From Solimonas sp047605265 (GTDB taxonomy: Bacteria > Pseudomonadota > Gammaproteobacteria > Nevskiales > Nevskiaceae), in the NCBI GenBank assembly GCA_047605265.1, contig JASGFY010000003.1, positions 1 through 64,000 on the forward strand: a stretch of 64,000 nucleotides of DNA, given 5' to 3'. The notes under the pieces were generated by a model that was not told where the DNA came from, searched no databases, and saw only the letters and a program-made list of their open reading frames with translations. A program made the translations under genes and the position numbers. Below are positions 35,417 through 43,202 of the stretch, piece after piece; within the stretch, counting starts at the first letter, position 1; each line of letters starts with the position of its first letter.

Positions 35417-36349
35417 ATGTCTACGCTGATCTGCGGTTCGCTAGCCTACGACACCATCATGGTCTATTCGGGCCAGTTCAAGAACGCGATCCTGCCGGAC
35501 AAGGTGCATATCCTGAATGTGTCGTTTCTGGTGCCGCAGCTGCGTCGCGATTTCGGCGGCACGGCCGGCAACATCGCCTACAACCTGCAACTGCTCGGCG
35601 GCAAGCCCTTGCCGATGGGCACGGTCGGCCATGATTTTGCGGCCTACGCAGCGTGGCTGGACCAGCACGCGATCGACCGCACGCATCTGAAGGTCGTGGC
35701 GGACATGTACACGGCGCAGGCCTACATCACGACCGATCTCGACGACAATCAGATCACCGCCTTCCATCCGGGCGCGATGGCGCAGGCGCATACGCAGGAC
35801 GTCGCGCGGGACGGCGTGAAGATCGGCTCGATCTCGGCCGAGTCGCGCGAGGCGATGCTGCTGCACGCCCAGCAGTTCGCCGATGCCGGCATTCCGTTCA
35901 TCTTCGATCCGGGGCAGGGCATTCCGCTGTTCAACGGCGAGGAATTCCGCGCCTTCATCGACAAGGCCAGCTACGTCGCCGTCAACGACTACGAGGCGGA
36001 GGTGCTGAAGGAGCGTACCGGCTGGTCGCTCGCGCAGATCGCCCGCAAGGTGGACGCACTCATCGTCACCCAGGGCGGCAAGGGCTCGCAGATTTACACC
36101 AATGGTCGCGTCATCGACATCCCGACGGCGAAGGCCGATTCGCTGACCGATCCGACGGGCTGCGGCGACGCCTATCGCGGCGGTCTGCTGTACGGCATCG
36201 AACACGGTCTCGACTGGGAAACGACCGGCCGCGTCGCGTCGCTGATGGGCGCGTACTGCATCGAGCGGCCGGGCACGCAGAACCACCGGTTCACGATGGA
36301 CGAGTTCCGCGCGCGCTACAAGAAAGCGTTCCGCGCCGAGCTGGCCTGA
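35417..36349 (+). CDS. PfkB family sugar/nucleoside kinase, adenosine kinase-like
   Basis: A 310-residue ribokinase-fold kinase. The N-terminal substrate motif is GGTAGNIAYNLQLLGGKPLPMGTVGHDF, and the anion-hole/catalytic motif DPTGCGDAYRGGLLYGIEHG contains the catalytic Asp. The N terminus MSTLICGSLAYDTIMVY and the lid SFLVPQLRRDFGG resemble prokaryotic adenosine/nucleoside kinases of this family rather than fructokinase. GGGAGCACCA precedes the start. The substrate is inferred. Confidence 0.88.
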   Translation: MSTLICGSLAYDTIMVYSGQFKNAILPDKVHILNVSFLVPQLRRDFGGTAGNIAYNLQLLGGKPLPMGTVGHDFAAYAAWLDQHAIDRTHLKVVADMYTAQAYITTDLDDNQITAFHPGAMAQAHTQDVARDGVKIGSISAESREAMLLHAQQFADAGIPFIFDPGQGIPLFNGEEFRAFIDKASYVAVNDYEAEVLKERTGWSLAQIARKVDALIVTQGGKGSQIYTNGRVIDIPTAKADSLTDPTGCGDAYRGGLLYGIEHGLDWETTGRVASLMGAYCIERPGTQNHRFTMDEFRARYKKAFRAELA

Positions 36350-36358
36350 GGCGCCGAC

Positions 36359-37546
36359 GTGCTGACGATCAAGCTCAAGCCGCGCGAGGAGCGTCGCCTG
36401 CGTGCCGGCCATCTGTGGGTGTATTCGAACGAGATCGAAACGAGCCCCCAGGCAGGCCATGAGTTCCGCGCGATCGAGCCGGGCTCGCTGTGCCACGTCG
36501 TCGACAGCCGCGGCAAGCCGCTCGGCCTCGGCTACGCCAATCCGCGGACTTTGCTGGCGGTGCGCCTGCTCAGCGGCAATGCCGACATCGCGATCGACCC
36601 GGACTGGTTCGCCCGGCGCATCGCGACCGCGCTGGCGCTGCGCGCGCGCATCTACGACGAGCCGTATTACCGCCTGCTGTACGGCGAGGCCGACGGCGTG
36701 CCGGGGCTCGTCGTCGACCGCTACGGCGACGTGCTAGTCGTGCAGATCACCACGGCCGGCATCGAGAAGCTGAAAGCCCCTTTGCTCGCGGCGCTGCGGG
36801 ACGTGCTGGCGCCGCGCGGCATCCTGCTGCGCAACGATACCGGCGGCCGCGAGCTCGAAGGTCTGCCGCTGGACAACGAGATCGTCGGCGACGTGCCGGA
36901 CCTGGTCGAAATCCGCGAAGAGGGTTTGCGCTACGCGCTGTCGCTGACCGGCGGTCAGAAGACCGGCTTCTTCTATGATCAGCGTGACAATCGCAGCCGT
37001 CTCGCGCGCTACGTGCGCGGGCGCAGCGTGCTGGATGTGTTCAGCTATGTCGGCGCCTGGGCGTTGCGGGCGCTGCGCGACGGTGCCGCGAGCGCGGCCT
37101 GCCTCGATTCGTCGCAGACCGCGCTCGATGCCGCGCGGGCCAGCGCCGCACTCAACGGCCTGACGATCGAGACCATACGCGACGACGCGCTGGCCGGCAT
37201 GAAGGCGCTGCGCGTCGCCGGCCGGCGCTTCGACGTCGTCGTTGTCGATCCGCCGGCGCTGATCAAGCGCCGCAAGGATTTCGAGGCCGGCCTGGAGCAC
37301 TACGCCGCCCTCAATCGCGCGGCCATGCATCTGCTCGCGGCCGACGGCATCCTCGTGTCGTGTTCGTGCTCGCATCATCTCGGCACCGACGATCTGCAGC
37401 GCATCCTGCTGCGCGAGGCGCGCCACATGGGCCGCCGCCTGCGCCTGCTCGAGCAGGGCGCGCAGGGGCCCGACCATCCGGTCCACCCGGCGATTCCGGA
37501 AACGCGCTACCTGAAGGGTTTCTTCTGCGCGGTGACGGCGGAGTGA
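36359..37546 (+). CDS. rlmI: 23S rRNA (cytosine-C5)-methyltransferase, RlmI type
   Basis: A 395-residue SAM-dependent methyltransferase. Residues 1-75 form a PUA-like RNA-binding domain (LKPREERRLRAGHLWVYSNEI). An EEHUD-like central part (GEADGVPGLVVDRYGDVLVVQ) follows, then the Rossmann domain with FFYDQRDNRSRLARY, SVLDVFSYVGAWALRAL, VVVVDPPALIKRRKDF and SCSCSHHLG, the latter two carrying the cysteines and DPP motif of C5 methyltransferases. Translation starts with GTG 36359, nine bases after the kinase stop. RlmI modifies C1962 of 23S rRNA in E. coli; the same role is inferred. Confidence 0.92.
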   Translation: MLTIKLKPREERRLRAGHLWVYSNEIETSPQAGHEFRAIEPGSLCHVVDSRGKPLGLGYANPRTLLAVRLLSGNADIAIDPDWFARRIATALALRARIYDEPYYRLLYGEADGVPGLVVDRYGDVLVVQITTAGIEKLKAPLLAALRDVLAPRGILLRNDTGGRELEGLPLDNEIVGDVPDLVEIREEGLRYALSLTGGQKTGFFYDQRDNRSRLARYVRGRSVLDVFSYVGAWALRALRDGAASAACLDSSQTALDAARASAALNGLTIETIRDDALAGMKALRVAGRRFDVVVVDPPALIKRRKDFEAGLEHYAALNRAAMHLLAADGILVSCSCSHHLGTDDLQRILLREARHMGRRLRLLEQGAQGPDHPVHPAIPETRYLKGFFCAVTAE

Positions 37547-37556
37547 GGAACACGCA

Positions 37557-37617
37557 AACCACGGATTTCGCAGATTACACAAATAGGGAAAGGGTGTTTC
37601 TGAAATCTGTGGTTAAG
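37557..37617. repeat. imperfect inverted repeat and T-run upstream of lgt
   Basis: AACCACGGATTTCGCAG (from about 37556) pairs imperfectly with CTGAAATCTGTGGTT (to about 37614), with a 30-base AT-rich loop, followed by TCTTTTTTTTAG (37620-37631). It may act as a terminator after rlmI. The wording (CCACGGATTTC..AGATTACAC) resembles a dispersed intergenic repeat found in many proteobacteria. Confidence 0.5.
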
Positions 37618-37640
37618 AATCTTTTTTTTAGCGGGTTTTC

Positions 37641-37646
37641 TAAAAT
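37641..37646 (+). promoter_or_regulatory. TAAAAT -10 of lgt, six bases before ATG
   Basis: TAAAAT at 37641-37646, six bases, then ATG 37653, in an AT-rich spacer. The geometry matches the TATAAT elements of argA, ygfB and smpB and predicts a leaderless lgt-thyA transcript. Confidence 0.5.
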
Positions 37647-37652
37647 TTAGCC

Positions 37653-38483
37653 ATGATCACGCACCCGAACATCGATCCCGTCGCTCTCAAGCTCGGCCCG
37701 CTCGCGATCCACTGGTACGGCCTGATGTACCTGCTGGGCTTCTGGGGCGCTTGGCTGATGGCGCTGCGCCGCGCGAAGTTTCCGCACGTGCAATGGTCGC
37801 GCGAACGCATTTCCGACCTGCTGTTCTATGTCGTGATGGGCGTCATCGTCGGCGGCCGCGTCGGCTACATCCTGTTCTATTCGTACGACGACGCCGGCCG
37901 CTGGCTGCCGGCGCAGGATCCGCTGATGATCCTGCGCGTCTGGCAGGGCGGCATGTCGTTTCATGGCGGCCTGCTCGGCGTGCTGGTGGCGATGGGCGCG
38001 TTCGCGCGCGTGCAGAAGCTGCCGTACTTCGAGGTGGCCGACTTCGCCGCCGTGCTAACGCCGATCGGCCTGTTCACCGGCCGCATCGGCAACTTCATCA
38101 ACGGCGAGCTGTGGGGCAAGCCGACCGATCTGCCGTGGGGCATGGTCTTTCCGCACACCGCGCCGGACCTCCTGCCGCGCCATCCGAGCATGCTCTACGA
38201 GGCGGGGCTCGAAGGCCTGGTGATGTTCGCGATCCTCTGGTGGGTCGGCAAGCGGCCGACGCCGCGCGGCCTGATCAGTGCGCTGTTCCTCATCCTTTAC
38301 GGCACGTTCCGATTCTGCATCGAATTCGTCCGCGTGCCGGACGCGCAGCTCGGGTATCTGCACTTCGGCTGGCTGACGCGCGGTCAGGAACTTTGCCTGC
38401 CGATGCTGATCGCCGGCATCACCATCCTGCTGTGGTCGCTGTGCCATCGCGCGCCGGCCGCGCCGCTGCGGAGCGGTTCATGA
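37653..38483 (+). CDS. lgt: prolipoprotein diacylglyceryl transferase
   Basis: A 276-residue inner-membrane protein with about seven hydrophobic segments. It transfers diacylglycerol from phosphatidylglycerol to the lipobox cysteine of prolipoproteins. The Lgt signature GRIGNFINGELWG is complete, as are HWYGLMYLLGF and GRVGYILFY. Several predicted lipoproteins in this window depend on it. The stop overlaps the thyA start (ATGA), the common lgt-thyA pairing. Confidence 0.97.
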   Translation: MITHPNIDPVALKLGPLAIHWYGLMYLLGFWGAWLMALRRAKFPHVQWSRERISDLLFYVVMGVIVGGRVGYILFYSYDDAGRWLPAQDPLMILRVWQGGMSFHGGLLGVLVAMGAFARVQKLPYFEVADFAAVLTPIGLFTGRIGNFINGELWGKPTDLPWGMVFPHTAPDLLPRHPSMLYEAGLEGLVMFAILWWVGKRPTPRGLISALFLILYGTFRFCIEFVRVPDAQLGYLHFGWLTRGQELCLPMLIAGITILLWSLCHRAPAAPLRSGS

Positions 38484-39274
38484 AGCCTTATCACGAGCTA
38501 TTGCGCCGCGTGCTCGACGAAGGCGTCGAGCAGCACGACCGTACCGGCGTCGGCACGCTGGCGACCTTCGGCGGACAGATGCGCTTCGATCTCGCCGACG
38601 GTTTCCCGGTGGTGACGACAAAGAAGTTGCACCTGCGCTCGATCATCGTCGAGCTGCTCTGGTTCCTGCGCGGCGATACCAATATCGGCTGGCTCAAGGA
38701 GCGCAAGGTTTCGATCTGGGACGAGTGGGCCGACGCGAACGGCGACCTCGGTCCGGTCTACGGCAAGCAGTGGCGCGACTGGGTCACGGCCGACGGCCGC
38801 CACATCGACCAGATCAAGCAGCTGACCGAGCTGATCCGGAAGGACCCGGCCTCGCGCCGGCAGCTCGTCAGCGCCTGGAATCCGGGCGATCTGCCGAAGA
38901 TGGCGCTGGCGCCGTGCCACTGCCTGTTCCAGACCTCGGTGCTGAACGGTCGCCTGAACCTGCAGCTCTACCAGCGCTCCTGCGATATGTTCCTAGGCGT
39001 GCCGTTCAACATCGCCTCGTATGCGCTGCTCCTGATGATGCTCGCGCAACAGTGCGACCTCGAGCCCGGCGTGTTCGTCTGGACCGGCGGCGACGTGCAC
39101 ATCTACAAGAATCATCTCGAGCAGGTGAAGTTGCAGCTGACGCGCGAGCCGTATCCGCTGCCGAGGATGCTGATCAAGCGCAAGCCGGCGTCGATCGATC
39201 AGTACGAATACGAGGATTTCGAACTCGTCGGCTATGAAGCTCATCCGCACATCAAGGGTGAAGTGGCGGTCTGA
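38480..39274 (+). CDS. thyA: thymidylate synthase
   Basis: A 264-residue enzyme, identical in length to E. coli ThyA, that methylates dUMP to dTMP with methylene-tetrahydrofolate. The nucleophile Cys146 lies in LAPCHCLFQ. The folate and dUMP sites are seen as RTGVGTLATFGGQMRFDL, QRSCDMFLGVPFNIASYALL and GDVHIYKNHLEQV. It overlaps lgt by four bases. Confidence 0.97.
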   Translation: MKPYHELLRRVLDEGVEQHDRTGVGTLATFGGQMRFDLADGFPVVTTKKLHLRSIIVELLWFLRGDTNIGWLKERKVSIWDEWADANGDLGPVYGKQWRDWVTADGRHIDQIKQLTELIRKDPASRRQLVSAWNPGDLPKMALAPCHCLFQTSVLNGRLNLQLYQRSCDMFLGVPFNIASYALLLMMLAQQCDLEPGVFVWTGGDVHIYKNHLEQVKLQLTREPYPLPRMLIKRKPASIDQYEYEDFELVGYEAHPHIKGEVAV

Positions 39275-39280
39275 GGCGCC

Positions 39281-39640
39281 TCATTCGTAGTCCCCCCGTT
39301 TGAACTGCGCCGGATCGAGCTGGTAGCGGGCTCAGCAGCTTGTAGAAGTCGGTGCAGTTGCGGTGCGCCAGGCGCGCGGCGCGGCCGATGTTGCCGGACG
39401 AGAGTTCCAGCATCTGACGCAGGTCGTTGCGCGTGAACTCGTCGCGCGCTTCGTCGAACGGCGCGAGACCCGTCGCTGTTTCGCCCAGGCACTTGCGTAC
39501 CAGCGCTGCGCCGATCACGCGGCTCGGGGCCAGCGCGACGCACCGCTCGACGACGTTGAACAGCTGGCGCGCGTTGCCGGGCCAGGCGGCGGCGAGCAGC
39601 TCGAGCGCCTCCGGTGCGAAGGTGGCGGTCGCCGGCGAGG
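39281..39640 (-). pseudogene. C-terminal fragment of a GlrR/NtrC-type sigma-54 response regulator
   Basis: On the minus strand from about 39635 the frame encodes FAPEALELLAAAWPGNARQLFNVVERCVALAP (end of the AAA+ domain) and then the Fis-type helix-turn-helix NDLRQMLELSSGNIGRAARLAHRNCTDFYKLLS. After an extra G in the run 39328-39330 the true C terminus RYQLDPAQFKRGDYE continues in the next frame to TGA at 39281-39283. The receiver domain and most of the ATPase domain are absent. The C-terminal wording (APFDEARDEFTRNDL, NCTDFYKLL) is closest to GlrR. It is a non-functional remnant left by deletion or rearrangement. Confidence 0.8.
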
Positions 39641-39756
39641 CGGGCCAACGCCTCGCTCTCTCCCACGATGGAAGCAAGACGGTCCTGCACCTGTCGCTGC
39701 CGGCCGTGGAAACCGGTCCGAACGAGGTCGACTTCCGCATCACCATCAGCGCGTGA
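39641..39756 (+). pseudogene. C-terminal fragment of an unrecognised protein
   Basis: On the plus strand the frame encodes RLALSHDGSKTVLHLSLPAV then ETGPNEVDFRITISA and stops with TGA at 39754-39756. It reads like the end of a beta-rich secreted domain. The sequence meets the glrR remnant back to back near 39640, suggesting a deletion junction. The family is not recognised. Confidence 0.4.
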
Positions 39757-39781
39757 TCGAATCGCTGGCGGGATCGTCAAC

Positions 39782-39832
39782 GCGTGATTCGGCGTGATTC
39801 GGCGTGATTCGGCGTGATTCGGCGTGATTCGG
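39782..39832. repeat. 10-bp tandem repeat, five copies
   Basis: GCGTGATTCG is repeated five times without a mismatch from 39782 to 39831, plus one G. It lies in the non-coding scar after thyA. The unit length and lack of spacers rule out a CRISPR array. Confidence 0.9.
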
Positions 39833-39959
39833 ATACGTCGTGGCCGACTGGAACCGACGCGCAGAACGCCCATCCAGCGCGCATGTAGACTGAGGTCGCG
39901 CTCCTTTTCCTTTCACGGCGGCGCGATGCGACCGGGGGCGTGCAAAAGGGGGAAAGTCC

Positions 39960-40100
39960 ATGCGACTCGTGACATGCGCGATAGCGCCGGCCGTCTTGAG
40001 CGGGTGTGCCAGCTGGGAGCAGCACCGTCGCTGTGCTGCCTCATGGACCTCGCATCCCGCAAGGCCCGGAAGATGGAACGCGCCCCCGCCGTGGTCGTAG
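39960..40100 (+). CDS. possible small lipoprotein
   Basis: A 46-codon frame whose N terminus MRLVTCAIAPAVLSGCASWE looks like a short lipoprotein signal with the lipobox LSGC. A GGGGGAAA Shine-Dalgarno precedes ATG 39960. After the lipobox the sequence is Trp/Arg/Pro-rich with no domain (ending NAPPPWS). It could be a genuine micro-lipoprotein or the start of a larger frameshifted one, since another frame continues with an amphipathic helix (VVVEEALLKLATLME) to 40138. Evidence is limited. Confidence 0.35.
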   Translation: MRLVTCAIAPAVLSGCASWEQHRRCAASWTSHPARPGRWNAPPPWS

Positions 40101-40222
40101 AAGAAGCGCTGCTGAAGCTGGCGACGCTGATGGAATAGCAAATCCCCGGAAAGTCTCATGTGCGAACAATTTATGCCCACAGGAGACCGTGCCTCCGCAT
40201 GTCATTCGGGTCCTGAATGCGT

Positions 40223-40636
40223 CTAGAGCTGGCGATCCGTGAGGCGCTGCAGGCCCATGCCGGCGAGCATCGCCGCGCAGAACAGCAGCGTGCCCGGATG
40301 TGCGGCCGACAGCGCGGCGATCGCCGGGCCGGGGCAATAGCCAGCGATGCCCCAGCCGACGCCGAACAGCAACGCACCAGCCACAAGGCGCTTGTCGATG
40401 TCCTGCCGCGTCGGGATCTGGAAGGTCGCATCGAACAGCGGCCGCGTGCGGCGCCGCGCGAGCGCGAAGGCCGGGGCGGCGACGAGCAGGCCGCCGCCCA
40501 TGACGAAGGCCAGGCTCGGATCCCAGCGGCCGGCGAGATCGAGGAAGCCGAGCACCTTGTCCGGGCGCGTCATGCCGCCGATGGCGAGGCCGGCACCGAA
40601 CAGCATGCCGGCGAGCAGACCGATCAGGTTCTTCAT
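40223..40636 (-). CDS. YeeE/YedE family small membrane protein (DUF6691-like)
   Basis: A 137-residue membrane protein with about four hydrophobic segments, starting MKNLIGLLAGMLFGAGLAIGGMTRP. The conserved GVGWGIAGYCPGPAIAAL holds the motif cysteine. It is the partner of the gene just upstream (ATGA overlap). Such half-size YeeE/YedE pairs (Xylella PmpA/PmpB) are related to the thiosulfate transporter TsuA and are proposed to move sulfur-containing ions. The sulfur role is inferred from the family. Confidence 0.88.
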   Translation of the reverse strand: MKNLIGLLAGMLFGAGLAIGGMTRPDKVLGFLDLAGRWDPSLAFVMGGGLLVAAPAFALARRRTRPLFDATFQIPTRQDIDKRLVAGALLFGVGWGIAGYCPGPAIAALSAAHPGTLLFCAAMLAGMGLQRLTDRQL

Positions 40637-41073
40637 GCGCGCACCAGCAGGTGACGGACGACGTAGACGGTGACGAAGCCGGCGGTCATGAAGATCGCTG
40701 TGGCGATCATCGAGCGCGGCGATAGCCGGCTGATGCCGCAGATGCCGTGGCCGGATGTGCAGCCGCTGCCCAGTCGCGTGCCGTAACCGACCAGCAGGCC
40801 GGCGACGATCAGCGCGGCCGTGCCGGCGCTGGGCGGCGGCGGCGCCAGCGCCGGGCGCAGCAGCGTGATGATGCCGGCGCCGGCGATCAGGCCGACGACG
40901 AACAGTAGCCGCCACGGCGTGTCGCTGCCGCGCTCGAACAGCAGACTGCCGGCGATGCCGCTGATGCCGGCGATGCGGCCGGTGCCCAGCAGCAGCGCGC
41001 CGGCCGACAGGCCGATCAGCGCGCCGCCGGCCAGACCTAGCCACCAGCTATGGGGGTCGATGACGATCTGCAT
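40633..41073 (-). CDS. YeeE/YedE family membrane protein
   Basis: A 146-residue membrane protein. The signature GGALIGLSAGALLLGTGRIAGISGI lies near the N terminus and GYGTRLGSGCTSGHGICGISRLS near the C terminus; the two cysteines in the latter are the conserved thiosulfate-contacting type of TsuA homologues. GAGGA precedes the start at 41073. It forms a two-gene operon with the DUF6691-like gene. No ArsR-type or sulfur dioxygenase gene (often linked to this pair) is adjacent. Confidence 0.9.
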   Translation of the reverse strand: MQIVIDPHSWWLGLAGGALIGLSAGALLLGTGRIAGISGIAGSLLFERGSDTPWRLLFVVGLIAGAGIITLLRPALAPPPPSAGTAALIVAGLLVGYGTRLGSGCTSGHGICGISRLSPRSMIATAIFMTAGFVTVYVVRHLLVRA

Positions 41074-41361
41074 GAAATCCTCGGCAGGGCGGGGTTGGAT
41101 CAAGCGTGCGAAAGATAGAGCCGCAGCGCCGCGAGCGCGCAGCATAGCGCGCAGGCGTACCGGACAGCGCGAGCCGGGCAAGAGCGCGGCGCGGCACGAA
41201 GCCGACGCGGCACACGATGCCGGCCGCCATCGCCCAGGCGGCGAGTGTCGCCTGGGCGCGCTGAAAAGCGGAGGCTCGCCACTCGGGTAGCGGTGCCGGA
41301 TCGATTCAGGCACACTGCGCGTCCCTCGCGGCGGCCTTGGGCCGTGGCGAGCCTCGATGGT
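41074..41361. other. spacer between the YeeE/YedE operon and the SRP RNA gene
   Basis: 288 bases without a supportable gene. A hexamer CACACT near 41312 could serve as a -10 for the SRP RNA or its precursor. Nothing else was recognised. Confidence 0.35.
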
Positions 41362-41465
41362 GGCCCGTGCCGGCCCTCCGCGACGGCAAACCGTGAACCC
41401 CGCCAGGCCCGGAAGGGAGCAACGGCAGCGGCGCCGCCGGGTGCCGGAGTCAGCTGGTACGGGCC
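41362..41465 (+). ncRNA. ffs: signal recognition particle RNA (4.5S type)
   Basis: The universal SRP core is present: GTGAACCCCGCCAGGCCCGG at 41393-41412, followed by AAGGGAGCAACGGCAGC. The ends GGCCCGTGCC (41362-41371) and GGTACGGGCC (41456-41465) pair to close the long hairpin, giving about 104 nt, the length of the compact gammaproteobacterial form. It binds Ffh and targets membrane proteins to the translocon. End positions are estimated from pairing. A strong terminator follows. Confidence 0.92.
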
Positions 41466-41480
41466 GCCGCCCAAACGACC

Positions 41481-41514
41481 AAACGCCGCGACGGTTTCCC
41501 GTCGCGGCGTTTTT
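41481..41514 (+). terminator. intrinsic terminator of ffs
   Basis: AAACGCCGCGACGG (41481-41494), loop TTTC, CCGTCGCGGCGTTTTT (41499-41514): a 12-14 bp stem with a T-run, 15 bases after the SRP RNA. Confidence 0.9.
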
Positions 41515-41664
41515 CTTTGCGTATCCGGCCGCCGCCGGCATGCGCCTTTCATGAACCTTTCATCCACCCGCACCAAGATTGCCAACGGGGCTGGCTGGCG
41601 TCGAAAGATGCGGATCGTTTCCGCAGGCGTTTGCCGGATATCGATGATTCCAAGGAGTGGATGA

Positions 41665-43135
41665 ATGTTTTCGTCGAAGAGCAAGCGGATCGGCTTCGGT
41701 CTGATCGGCATCACGCTGGCGCTCGGTGCCTGCAACAACGATGACGGCGACACGCAGACCCAGCTGGGTACGCGACGCTTTAGCGAGTCCATCGACCCGT
41801 TCGGCACCTGGGGCGATGTGTCGATCTCCGGCACGGGCTACGGCTCGGCACTGACGCCCGTGCCGAACAAGGCCGGCTACTTCTACGGCATGACGGATCG
41901 CGGCCCCAACGTCACCGCGCCGGACGGCAACAACAAGATCGAGCCGCTGCCGGATTTCCAGCCGCAGATCGCGGAGTTCCATCTCGTCGACGGCAAGGCC
42001 GAAGTGGTCGGCACCATTAAGCTGGCGCTGGCCGACGGCACGGCGATGAACGGCCACGTCAATCCCGAGGCGGACACTGCGGAAACCATCTATGACATCG
42101 ACGGCAACGTGCTGGACCCGAGCGACGCCGGCCTCGATCCCGAGGGTCTCGTGGCGCTGTCGGACGGCACGTTCTGGGTCTCCGACGAGTACGGCCCTTA
42201 CATCGTCCACTTCGCCGCGAACGGCGAGGAGCTGTTGCGGCTCGATCCGTACACCACCGGCGACACCAAGACGCACAATAACCTGCCGCTGCCCGGCGAG
42301 CTGAAGAAGCGCAAGCCGAACAAGGGTATGGAAGGCCTCACCCTGACGGCAGACGGCAATTATCTGGTCGGCATCATGCAGTCGCCGCTGGACCAGAACG
42401 GCACGACCGCGACCAAGGCCGGCGTCGGGGCGATCACGCGCATCGTCAAGGTCGCTCAGCGACCCGGAAAACGACGTGCATGAATACCTCTACCAGTTGC
42501 ACACCAATGGCGCCTCGAACGCGGCCAGCCAGGCGGTCAGCGAAATCACCGCGCTGCCCGACGGCACCTTCATCGTCGACGAGCGCGACGGCAACTTCGA
42601 AGGCACCAGCGACGGCACGTCGGCCGGCACCGCCAACGCCGTCAAGAACCTGTGGAAGATCGATCTGAGCGCCGCCACCGACGTCGGCCCGGCGTCGGCG
42701 CTGATCGGCACCACCGTCAGCGGGCAGACGTTCACGTACGACTCGACCTACGGCCTGCAATGGGGCGGCCAGACCATCGAGGACATCGCCGGCTCGGCCG
42801 ACGGCCCCGATGCCGTGACGGCGCTGGCCGCCGCTGGCATCACCGTCGCCAGCGAGTCGCTTTATCTGAACTACGCGGCGCTCTTCACGGCCATCGATCC
42901 GACCGGTATGTACTTCGGACACGACAAGGTCGAGGGCGTGGCGGTCGACCCGAACGACTCGACGAAGATATACATCTCCAACGACTCGGACTTCGGCATC
43001 ACCGACGAGCCGACGACGGCCACGTTGCCATACCCGCCGAGCGAGAAGTTCCTGCCGGACGGCACGACTCAGGATTTCGGCGAGATCATCGAGATCGACA
43101 TGACGCAGGTGCCGTCCCTGTACAAGAAGGAATGA
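41665..43135 (+). pseudogene. esterase-like phytase family lipoprotein, interrupted by a one-base frameshift
   Basis: The first part (41665 to about 42453) has a lipoprotein signal (IGFGLIGITLALGAC) and the esterase-like-phytase beta-propeller motifs SISGTGYGSAL, YFYGMTDRGPNVTAPDG, LDPEGLVALSDGTFWVSDEYGPYIVHF and NKGMEGLTLTADGNYLVG. The same family continues one frame on (LSDPENDVHEYLYQLHTN, ITALPDGTFIVDERDGNFEG, GMYFGHDKVEGVAVDPNDS) to TGA 43133-43135. Removing one base at about 42454 gives a single 489-residue protein. AAGGAG lies seven bases before the start. The family is exported, and its substrates are poorly defined. The indel may be an assembly error. Confidence 0.8.
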
Positions 43136-43202
43136 GCCGGACGGGAGGCCGGCTTCGCACCCTTGGGCGGATGACCCGGGCGTCTTTCCGGCGGGGCAAG
43201 CT

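Noticed and set aside
39782..39832. Possible CRISPR array
   Set aside because: Ten-base units directly abut with no spacers, and no cas genes are nearby; it is a simple tandem repeat.
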